Below are positions 36,595 to 46,681 of a DNA stretch of 64,000 bases, one piece after another. Source of the stretch: Antedon mediterranea (taxonomy: Eukaryota; Echinodermata; Crinoidea; Comatulida; Antedonidae); assembly GCF_964355755.1 (NCBI RefSeq), contig NC_092675.1, forward strand, positions 23,972,412 to 24,036,411, read 5' to 3'. The notes beneath the pieces were generated by a model. That model saw only the letters and a program-made list of their open reading frames with translations, searched no databases and was not told the DNA's origin. A program made the translations under genes and the position numbers. The first letter of the stretch is position 1. Each line of letters begins with the position of its first letter.

Positions 36595-37953
36595 TATAAA
36601 TATGAGGGGAATAGTTAAACTGAGAATTGCTTTGTTGCTCTTCGTCCTCATCAAGTATTCTAAATATCACCTCCTGCATTTGCTGAATCGCTTTGCGCTT
36701 AAGCCTAGGAGTTTTTATCTTTTTCAACCACATTGCAAATAGTTTACCCTGTTGCAGATCTTCATCATCGGCTCCTGTTTCATTCTTATTCGATGATGAT
36801 GTAGTAGCTGTACGCAAAGCTTCTGTTGCAGCTAACATGAAATCGTCATGTGGGGTTCTCTCATTAATTGTCTTTAACTTTTTATTGTTTTTAGGTGTTA
36901 GATGCTTAGCCGCAGGGTATTTTCTTGTTCCTGTAGAATCCTTGCTAGTTTGAAGAGCATCACAATCATCACCAACATCTTCATAATCAAAATAATCTGC
37001 ATATTCATCAGTGATGTAAATTGACACATTAGGTTCCTGAAAATAAAACAGATGACACCAACAATATGTTACCAAAATATACATAATTTATTGCAAAACA
37101 GATAGGTTGAAGGTTTAGGAAAAATGAAATTTCCCCAAAAGTCAAATTCTAATACTTGTGAGAAGGAAGAGAGGCGCGTACCCAAATGAAATAGCGCCGT
37201 ATTACACTTACAGTGACTGTGGTATACAGGAATTCCTAAAACTAGAAAAGGATTTTGTATTGTTTGTACATGATTATTTCAATAACAACATAGAGTCAAA
37301 TGCGTCAATGGCAACTGCTAATAAACATTGTAAACTTACAATTTTGTATATTTCTTACCAAATTTGAAACGGATAGCTGGCTAGCAAAATGTGTGGCAGC
37401 AAGAAATGTATCAAGTTGTTCAAAATACATCCACTTAGATACATAGACACCATCTGTACCCTGTTCACTCGCCTTAACTTTTGCCTTTTCTCTACTGTAG
37501 TACGTCCTAAAACTGTTTATTTTTGTCTGTATGTCAGTTGCTGTAGAACGAAAATGGGGAAAAATGTAAATTAAGACAACTTCTAAACTATTCAACTTTG
37601 TATGTAGGCTTTGTTTGTATAAATATCTGTATTACAGCTCGTAAATCGATTGAAACGACATGAGGTCCTTGGGGACCTCTGGCTCCTATTATCGGATTGG
37701 CACTGTTTGTATTAGCCTACCACCTTATTTTTAAGGATATGACAATATTGTATAGATAGTCAAGAATAATATACTGAATGAAAAAAAGCAAGTTCAAATG
37801 TTACGCACCAGTTACTCCAAACTTGAGAGCAATCTTGTTCAACGCTGCTTTTCGTTTATCTTTGTCCTTGTATTCTGGCATCTGAATATTCCATAACACT
37901 TCTTCTTGTCGATAACAATCTATCAATTCTGTTGTCAATTTCAGTTTTGCCAT
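36461..37953 (-). CDS. MADF-domain protein, probable Harbinger accessory gene (complete)
   Basis: Three minus-strand exons: 37809-37953 (ATG at 37953), 37359-37540 and 36461-37036. They join in phase with GT-AG borders to give 300 residues. Residues ~10-95 form a MADF (Myb/SANT-like) DNA-binding domain: LIDCYRQEEVLWNIQMPEYK, then KRKAALNKIA, TDIQTKINSFRTYYSRE and YVSKWMYFEQLDTFLA. Next come an acidic linker, a BESS-like helix near residues 215-245 (LFAMWLKKIKTPRLKRKA followed by IFRILDEDEE) and a repetitive Asn-Gln-Pro tail generated by a minisatellite. MADF-BESS proteins bind DNA and other proteins in the nucleus; PIF/Harbinger elements commonly pair such a protein with the transposase for nuclear import and end recognition. 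The nearest transposase (29434-31794) lies ~5 kb away with a decayed MADF gene between them, so this may be an extra or captured copy. Confidence 0.82.
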
Positions 37954-38273
37954 TTACACATATATACAGTATATAAATAGATTTGGTTGAGTTAATTAAT
38001 CTGACTAATTATAATTACTGAAAGCAATAGATGATATTCACTGGTCACCACGAGTCTACAATGTTTATTGCTCGCTTCCAAATATCTGCAGTTGTATCAT
38101 TCTTCCATGGGGAGTTGTATTGACTGATGTTTCTTATCAACTTCAGTGTGATCAAACTTTTATTCCAGCATGACCTTCAGCTTCTTTGTGAATACAAAAG
38201 GCTATAAAACACGGCTACCATTTACAACATGTTTGTATTGCTCAGAATTTGATACCAATTTTTTTACAACAGC

Positions 38274-38920
38274 CAATCAGCTGGCCAAAATGCATGGCTT
38301 GGCACGTCATGTAGGGATCGACTTCTATTCACTCGAATAAAATATAACTGAAACATCTAAATAATACATGAACATTTACTAGTAAAAAGACAAAAAATGG
38401 TTACATTTCAACCAAAAACCCATTGGATAGCAACCAATTTGAATGTTTTTTCAGGTAAATAATTTTGTTTTTCAATTAAATTTTTGAATGAATGACTTGG
38501 AACATCAACATGGCATTATAACAAACAAATTTGAAAACAAAAATGAATTTACTTCTTTCTCGGCACAGTTTAATATCAACAATGATACCTAATTAACTAA
38601 TACAGTACTAGCTAGAATCATCAATTCAACGTGTGAGAAGCAAAAGGGGGGAAAAAGGCCTACACGACGGCGTTCGTCACATTTTAATGAGAGACTTGCG
38701 GGCGTTCATTAATCATCCATGTGACCAAAACCTGTAATGTCGCTAATTTGTTACACGCATGATTGATTTTTGTTGTTGTTCTTGTTGACGACGACGTATG
38801 GCTATGCAGCGCAGCACCCAGTGTGTGACGAGTGTATGTGTAGTAGGCCTAGCCTAGGCCTTCGAAGCTTAGCTGTAACTTATTATTAAAAAATAGGATA
38901 ATTGGAGCTCAACCGCAACA
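38274..38920. other. Right flank of the array, upstream of TMEM244-like gene
   Basis: Single-copy DNA. CTAGGCC-type palindromic low complexity near 38845 and a more GC-rich stretch (38780-38880) just before the next gene probably hold its promoter and 5' UTR. No coding exon was seen. Confidence 0.45.
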
Positions 38921-41900
38921 ATGTTAGATAGCATAGTAAGTACCGTTAACCCATTGACCCCTAAGTTTATTTTGCTCCCCTGGGACCCAAAAAGCATATG
39001 TCATATAATTAACCCTAACTTTTTTTCTAAACACAGACATTAAAAAAATTAAAAAACAAAAATAATTCAAAGGACATTTTATTTCCAAATATGTTATCAA
39101 ATTTGTGTTACAACTTATTTTGGCGGAGTATGGATTATGCAAATTTTAGAAATATTTTAGGAAAATTATTAAAAATTTGTAATTTATCTTTGACTACCAA
39201 ATGCACAAAAATTAATAAATATTTCATAATAAAACTCATCTCTTCATCAGAACCTATTTCTTCTCTTCAAAATAAGACCAAACTTGACCATTATGAATGA
39301 CCGGTTTCGAAATTATGAAGAAATTAGTAGACTGACTCATCCGACGATGACCATATGGGGCCTAGGCCTATCGGGAGCCGCCCCGAGAGCGTCCTCGCCG
39401 CTGTTTGTTCACCGGGAATGTTAAAAAAAACATCCCGAAAGCGACTTGGAATTCGCGATTCCCACGCGCACCGGCATCCCTCGGGAGCTTAGTCCGCTGT
39501 TTTAGACGTGTAACTTGCAGAAAATTTGACGAAAATGCGTCGAAAACTTATGAAATTAAAACAAGTTTGGTATCAAAATGTTTGTCAAAAGTTATGCTTC
39601 AATAAACTGACCTTTGCGCAGAGTTTGAACAAATATTTCATGCCCATAATGCATCTGACATGTCAGGGTTCATATTACAATCAAAGGTAAACAATATGGC
39701 GCGGCCCTCATGAGGACATCTTCACGACTTTTCTCCGGTAGAAAAATCACATTTTTACATGGAAATATGACGATTTAGACACTGTAACTGATACATAATC
39801 TTTATTTATTATACATTTATTGTATACAAGCTTCAAAATAGTGATTATTAGAAATAAAGATGGATTTTAGACGATTTTACGTTGTATGTTTAGGCCTAGA
39901 TTCATTCAACGCGCCTGTCGCGTTTCGAACAGCGTGCTTCGAAAAACGGTTATATTTTCGAATTTTATTTTCAAACTAACTTCAACAATTGTTTTTATAT
40001 ATTTAGAAGCATATTTTTAAAAAAAAAGTTGTGAGTATTTTGTATAATTTGTTGTTACGATTCATGCACAGCAAACTGCGCATGTAAATTCGATTTACTT
40101 TTTTTTTGTTGAAAATTTGTTTACAATGACCTTGACTTTTAACCTTTTGAGCGCTTTAAGCGCTTATCGTGGTGAATCGGTTAAGGCCAAGCCTATGGTA
40201 GGCCAAACCTATAAAATTAAGTCCTAGGCCTACACTGTAACTTATTATTAACAGCAGACAGGAGAAGGAGGCCTCCCTTCGGCCCTCTAAATCTAGCAGC
40301 TAGGCCTAGGCCTATTTTATAGGGGACCTAGCTAGGCACGCCAGACGCCTAGTAGGCTTAGCTAGGGCTACCTACCTAGCCTACTAACACGGCGGTATGA
40401 GAATGCGTAAATATGTAGGACTAGCTAGCGACATTATTACAGGACAGTGCAGTACAGTAGTAAGTAAGTACAGTACAATGATGATTGTTTAGGCTAGTTC
40501 AACATCTTTTTAGATATGTTCACACAAATATATTAAAGATGTATTGTCCTCCTGAAAAAATAATTCTTACACAATTTTTTGTTGAGTATTCCATTTTAGT
40601 GTAACATAATAATTATCCAAATAGTTGACCAAAAATTGGATCGAAAAAAAAAAAGGTATTTACCTGAAAAAAATGTAATTTAAAGCAAAAAATGGTCATT
40701 CCAATGGATTTTTGGTTGAAATTAACCATTTATTTTGTCATTTTATAAGTAAAAACATTTTTTTTCTATGAAAGTGATTAACTTTATTAAAACTACAAAA
40801 TAACATATTCAAAGTCCGATTTAATTAATCTTCAATTTTCATGTTTTTTTTGGGGACAATACATCTTTAACTTTTTAGTTTGGCCTAAAAATGGGTTCAA
40901 CCTAAATTATTATTAATATATTTAATTTATATTATGTTTTTTATAATAATGTAGGATGTAGTTATAAACATTGTGTTTTGTCAGCTGTCATTTTATGGTT
41001 TATTCTACATGGTTGCAAGTCTAATGCATGGCATATTTGTGTAAGTATTTTAAATTCCAATTCATCTTTTATTTGTCAAATTCATATAGGCCTATTAGTA
41101 TTATAAATCAGAAAGTCTTTGGTAATACACTGCATAACTGATAAAACATTTAAAAATACGTATTTTATTATTCTAGAACTTTAATTTAATACTTAACAAT
41201 GTACACAAAAGATCTTAAGATAAAGTATGTTGCATAATGAAAGATAAGGCTCTCCTGCCATCTGTGGTGTTTGTGGTCTGTTCCAACAAAAAGCCTTCCT
41301 TTTATTTATTATACTTTTTAATTTGTTATTCATTCAGATTAATCATTCAGAGATTATTGTATATGATTATAGTGTTGACTTTTTTTGTGTTTCTGTGTTT
41401 CTTCACCTTCAATCAATTGTATCAAATTAATTTCCTGGCCCTGTGGACTAAATTATGACATTTTTTAAGTACAGTACTGTAATACTTTTTTTAAGAAATA
41501 ATTTTTATTTAAACCAAATTGTTTACACGATCTATAAGACAATTTTTGTGAACAAATAGTTTATTATTAATGTAATACAAAATCATTTTGTTTTTGATAT
41601 TAATGAAATATTTGTGCACACTATTATTGACCACCACACCTAGTACTTTCTGATAGCTATTATTTATCATCACCAGTTACTTCTCTTGTCTTGCTCTACA
41701 CTATTTTATGCCATTTTACTCTGTTATGCATAGGATGGTTATTATATGGCAATTGTAAACTTATTCTATTTAGTAAATTGTGTTGATGATATTAAATGGT
41801 GTACAGTATGTATTATAAAAATATAATTTGGCTGTGACAAAATCGTATCTCATTTTTCAGTTTAGATGATTTTGATGGTAAAATACCGTTTCATGTCGAC

Positions 41901-43900
41901 AGTTTCCAAAGTATGTTTAGTAATGCAACAACAACCTGGAACCAACCAATATTTCTAGGTAAAAACATAATTATTAAATAATGTGGTGTTGTTGTTTATA
42001 TACAAATAACTACCCTCTAATACAGTAGTTTGGCTCTTGCCAGATAATAATCCTAAAAGTTTACTTAAATTGAATTATTATTTTGATTTAGATTATTTAC
42101 AGTATGCTGTCAATCTAAATCAAAATAGAAGATATTGAAAGATTTGTATTTTAATTTTAATTAATGAATTACTTTTATATTGAAATGTTTTTTTCTTTTT
42201 ACTCAGCTGATTTATTGTCTTTAGAGTGTACGTGTTTGATCAGTCCATTGGCTTTCATCGTTTTCCTCTATGAAAGGATTTGGGATTTTGCAGTTACAAC
42301 TATTCTTCTACATGTTCTTATAGTTTGTATTGGTAAGTATATTTTTACTCGGTGTACCCGAGTCTAGGACTCTTTCATCTTCTCCTTTTCCATCCGACAC
42401 TATTGATTAAAAAGTGCGATTTATAAAATACTACTCCTCCCTTATTCGTTGTAGTATTGAGCTGAGATTTGGCATGAATATACTACAAGGGCATGTCCTC
42501 AAAGCTATAGCAGGATTTTTAAATTTCAAACCGGATGCAGTCATATGACGTCTCGAAGATGGTACCGTATAGCCGTATAAACTATTTGGTAGCGAGGTTA
42601 TTGATGTGTATGTGACGTCACATCCTGTCTTATGACGTCATTACAGCTTCTTTTGCTGTACCCAGAGTATCGTACATTCATGCTTGTTTATCATTGCTGT
42701 CTGTTGACAACTCGCACAAGAGCATCTGAAACATGATCTTCAATAGAAATACTTTCTTACTGTAGCCTATAACATTTAAATATAGAACAGCCTTCTTTCC
42801 AACTTACTGCAGCCTCCTTTAATATCCAGACTTATTGTAACTATTATTCAGTATACTTGCACAACATTTAACAAATATCCCAATCAAATCAAATATTTAT
42901 TGACTTGTAAAATAGTAATGGTGATACAGTTACTATTAGTATTTAAGGAAATCAATTAATTTAGTACAGTACCTTTCATTTTCACCATTTTACCATCCAG
43001 TATTAGCTGCCACTGTAGCATCCAGTACTGCAGCCTTCATTGCAAAGCAAACATTCAGCCTGAACCTTGCCACTTTCAATTCATGCAACCACATTTAGAA
43101 TCCAGCCAAGATCATGCCTGCTACAGCTGAGCACTGTACTCTTTATGCTTGCAGTGGACTGTTTTTAGGTGCTTACTTGAAAGTACGCTTGTTTATTAAG
43201 GATTTAAATATTGAATATTGAATTTATAAAAAGCAAATGCGTTGCCTGGCAATGTACTTATTCGGTTTTTGTTCAACCACCTCAAAATTAAAAACAGCAT
43301 GCTTCAATAACTCCCTTGTACTTGTAGCGAGTGAGTGGCCGAGCGGTTAAGACAGTGGAACCGTAATTACATAGCCATAACATCGGCAGCCTGGGGTTCG
43401 AGGCTCACTCACTCCATGGTTCTGGTCGTAGAACGAGTCTTCTCGGATAAGGACTATAAACCGTAGGTCCAGTGTACACATCTAGCTCGTTTCCACTTTA
43501 AAAAACCTAGTACATCTTTCGAGACGAGTAGGGGGTTACCCCGGTGTATTAGTACATCACAGCCACTGATCATAACTGGGACCTCTGGGAGACCAGTCTT
43601 TGACTGCAGAGGTCGCCCAGTATAAATATATATTTCAATTTCAATAGCCTTGTGGCCAGACACTGTACGTAGCTAGTGAGTTCCTAGGTTCTGCATGTTT
43701 GAGAAAGTTTCACTTCTAACGACTAAAATAAATATTTGTTTCAATTGTTTGTCTTTGCAGTTAATTTATCTATCCCTACGGTATGGGAATGGTGGGTGAG
43801 TATATTAATAGGCCTTGTCAGCATGATATTTATTGGAGAAGCTTTAAATGCCTGTTTTCATCGGAAAAGTTCTAACAAAGAACAAAACAAAGAAAAGTGA
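38921..43900 (+). CDS. TMEM244/SYS1-like membrane protein
   Basis: Exons 38921-38935, 40955-41040, 41861-41958, 42207-42332 and 43761-43900 join in phase to 154 residues (SYS1 is ~156). There are four hydrophobic segments: INIVFCQLSFYGLFYMVASL, the LECTCLISPLAFIVFL region, FAVTTILLHVLIVCIVNL and WVSILIGLVSMIFIGEAL. ERIWDFAVTTILLHV and the following WEWW resemble the WDYA..VTILHV..WW pattern I recall from vertebrate TMEM244; SYS1 is the sister family. SYS1 works at the trans-Golgi as the membrane receptor for the Arfrp1/ARL3 GTPase, while TMEM244's role is little known. The C-terminus is basic and hydrophilic. The first coding exon is only five codons (MLDSI), chosen for its GTAAGT donor in the correct phase; this is the least certain part. 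Introns carry a MITE and GC-rich or CTAGGCC-rich patches. Confidence 0.8.
39360..39760. other. GC-rich patch in TMEM244-like intron 1
   Basis: CpG-containing sequence, unlike the AT-rich surroundings, with a 66-codon chance frame at 39405-39605 and no good splice context. It could be a repeat or a regulatory island. Not assigned. Confidence 0.3.
40195..40440. repeat. CTAGGCCTAG-type low-complexity DNA
   Basis: Dense overlapping TAGGCCTAG / CCTAGC / GCTAGG palindromes, also seen at 38845, 39360, 54765-54870 and most strongly 61100-61400. They look like a genome-wide compositional habit rather than a gene. Confidence 0.6.
40536..40867. mobile_element. MITE, AAGATGTATTGTCC family (short form)
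   Basis: Terminal inverted repeats AAGATGTATTGTCC and GGACAATACATCTT flanked by TA on both sides, ~330 bp, in TMEM244-like intron 1. The TA duplication suggests Tc1/mariner mobilisation. Three longer relatives lie at 45279, 52978 and 58515. Confidence 0.75.
42546..42640. promoter_or_regulatory. Cluster of CRE-like TGACGTCA sites in TMEM244-like intron 4
   Basis: Full palindromic TGACGTCA at 42613-42620 and 42633-42640 and a near-site TGACGTCT at 42546. This is the consensus for CREB/ATF binding. It may be a property of an embedded repeat, since GTACCC-AGAGT-like motifs bound the stretch at ~42355 and ~42660. Confidence 0.35.
43328..43645 (+). mobile_element. tRNA-derived SINE, copy 1
   Basis: The head resembles a Ser/Leu-type tRNA: A-box GTGGCCGAGCGGTTAAG and B-box GGGTTCGAGGC. 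A conserved body follows (ACTATAAACCGTAGGTCCAG, then CTTTCGAGACGAGTAGGGGG), ending in an AT-rich tail. Two further copies lie at 47020 and 49174. It sits in TMEM244-like intron 4. Confidence 0.85.
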
Positions 43901-44232
43901 ACCAGATGTAATAACATTTGTCTTCTGCATGTATTTTCCATTTGATGTAATAACAATTTTGAGTAAAATTTTTTTGTTGTTGTATATTTGAAATGGAAAC
44001 TGAAATAGATCCAGAAGCTAAATAAGGCAATTACGTATAATAGGGAGCTTTACAATGGCTGACGGCCCGGACTATATAATGTGTTTCATTGTGCAGGGAT
44101 AATGGGATGTTTGTCCTCGCTCCTCACCTCGACACAGGTTTGATGTTTTCTAGATCCAGACAACAACCTGACCTAGTCGTTGTTCCTCTCGTTGCAAATC
44201 GAAAGGTTAAAATTTAGGTTAATTTTCAATAA

Positions 44233-44440
44233 ATCAGGCCTTGTCTATTAAAGTGAGCGAGTGTGATCACTCACCTAGTGACCTAATACACTCCTAAACT
44301 GCCCTAGAGAAATGCAATTTACAACACGCTTAAATTTGGTAAACTTTTACACGCCAAAATACAAACAGCACCCCTGAATGTATTGGGGAGTGCAATTTGT
44401 AATCTATATAACCTATAATTTTCAAAAGACAAGGCCTGAT
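44233..44440. mobile_element. Small MITE with ATCAGGCCTTGTCT ends
   Basis: Perfect 14-bp terminal inverted repeats ATCAGGCCTTGTCT and AGACAAGGCCTGAT bound 208 bp without coding potential. Target duplication not clear. Confidence 0.65.
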
Positions 44441-45278
44441 GAATTATAGAAAGAACTTGATATTTAATTTTGTTGTCTTATCTTTTCTTTTACACAATAT
44501 ATACAGTAGGCTCCTACTAAGTAGGTCTAACTAGTCAATCTTTACGTATTTTTTATACTTAACTGTACTTATTTAAAACTGAATTTATTTTAAATTTAAA
44601 ATTATCAGATGTAGCAACACAAGACGTCTTTCAAATTGCAAATAGATCTAATGAAAGAAAAAAGTAATAATTGTCTAGAGATTACCAACGAAAAATAGGC
44701 CTGATACTGTATACAGTATCTTGGAAATATTCAGTATAGATGTTTCAATCATTTTATAGGCAGTAATTAGTGATACATTGTCAGAAAAAGTTGATAGCAA
44801 CACATATTTTTATAGACCCAATCAAATTAATTTCAATGTTACCATGCTGTATATTTTTATATTAAATATCTCTTTTTTTGGTACAACTTCGTCGTTACCC
44901 TGCCTTGTTTTAATCTAGATCGGTATTTCTTGAAGGACTAAAGTTTTAATGATGATTGAAAAGGCAAATGAATTTTAAAGTATATTTCTTGCCTATAGCT
45001 TACCTAGATAAACCGACATGAGCCGTTTCCTCACTTCGTGGACAAAATATGGAAGTGGAACAGTGGAGTGGTTTTGGTGGAACACCCTACCTGTAAATGG
45101 GACAATCCGCTACCACGGCTCTAGAGCTATTCCACTGCGCTGGGCCGGTAGACTTAGGCCATGCTTACTGTGTGGCTTATTAGGCCTAGCCTAAATCGTT
45201 AAGTTTGTGAATGAAGGCTGACGTCCTAGTGATGAGACCCAGGCCATAACCTGTATATAATATTAGATGCTTTATTTA

Positions 45279-45819
45279 AAGATGTATTGTCCCTTTGACT
45301 AATTCCAACAAAATTATGAAAAAAATATTTCGGAAAAATGTGGGTCATTTTGAAGTATCTAAAAATTATTAACTTTCACCAAAAATTTGTCGGAAAAAAA
45401 ATCATTTAACTGAAATACAGACGTTTTTTTGTTCAAAAAATAACTTTGACTTCCAGTCAAAGTTTTCGATCAAAACATATCTCATAATGCAACGCGCTTG
45501 TTTGGCTACTGTGTATGCATAATCATAAAACTTCCTCGCAATCTATGTGAAAACACCTTCTCAACCATGACGGGTTGTAAACAATCCTAATTAACATCAT
45601 GCATACTCGTGGTTTGAAATCTTTGTTTACTTTTGTTCGCGACGATTTTCCAGATGAAATGTAATAAAATTAAATTACCTGTTAATTACGTAAACTGGTT
45701 GTTTTTTGGCTCAAATTTTCGACTTAATGTGAATAACTTTAATATTACTTTGATATGGCCAATTTAAATTTAGAATATTTTGAACTTCATTTTTTGTGTT
45801 TCAAGGGACAATACATCTT
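45279..45819. mobile_element. MITE, AAGATGTATTGTCCC family (long form)
   Basis: Ends AAGATGTATTGTCCC and GGGACAATACATCTT inside TTAA-like flanks; ~540 bp. The interior matches 52978-53475 in the same direction and 58515-59103 reversed, including AATCATAAAACTTCCTC and ACGATTTTCCAGA. No coding capacity. Confidence 0.8.
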
Positions 45820-46681
45820 TAAAATAACAAGTTTGCAAATATAATTTTACTGAAATTCACTTTACTATTCTCAGAACATCATCGCGAGATTATACTGTAT
45901 TCTCGGCCACGGATTTTGGTAAACTTTTGCAGTGTCATGACGTCATACGTCCTCTTGTATACTTTATCCAGTCGCCTAGCGCATGCGCATGTCATAACAA
46001 TGACGTAATAGGGTAGTAGTCATCATAGTCGACGTGAAAAACTAAAAGCAAATTGCACATTTAATAATATCTTAGATTTACATAGCGCCTAATGTTCCAT
46101 CAATTTTTGTAAGAATGGTTATTATTATTGAAATGTAAAGTCATGAGTGTACAGTATATTTTCTATTTTATTGGACCAATGTGGTAACAGATATGGTCTT
46201 TAAATCGGGTGTGTCTTTAATACTGATGTATTTCCCCGTCCGCATGCTCTTATTTTCGGTAGCAGGCGTACGCCGTAGTCTGCTAGTAGTAATTAGCTAA
46301 GTATTTTACATTTATATAATTTGTCATTGGTTTCGTTTGGAAATAAGAAATGAAAATGTAAAGTTTTATTATCATTGTTAAAAAAAGTCATTTTACTTAA
46401 AAGCATTGATCATCCTCAAGAACGTCAATTTATCATAAATGTATTGAATGACGAATTATAGTTAAACTTACCGGTATAAACAAATGTCCATTAGTGATTA
46501 GTTTAATTAGATTAGACAATGTTACTATTTCATTATTTCATTTTTGTTCAACCATAATCATAAAATAAATATTGAACATAAAACTTAATACGAAGGTAAA
46601 TATTTACTAAATAGTCACATTTATATATACTGTAATATATTCGAAAACCATTTATTTGCGAGGAGACAGTTGAGGATAAAT

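Larger units (their letters stand above)
19663..38273. repeat. Tandem array, unit C (last unit, ~18.6 kb)
   Basis: Same gene order as unit B but longer, because it keeps 222 bp (33272-33493) and 787 bp (37438-38224) that are missing in A and B and carries a 1383-bp Helitron. Homology to the other units ends at 38273, where single-copy DNA begins, so this is the right edge of the array and its last part looks closest to the ancestral arrangement. Confidence 0.88.
43901..46681. other. Intergenic between TMEM244-like and Link-domain genes
   Basis: Contains two MITEs (44233-44440 and 45279-45819), a CRE palindrome at 45938-45945 and AATAAA at 44228, which could end the upstream transcript. No exon seen. 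Confidence 0.5.

Noticed and set aside
43330-43405. Functional tRNA gene at the A-box/B-box match
   Set aside because: The cloverleaf is degenerate, the sequence continues into a shared body, and three copies exist; it is a SINE head.
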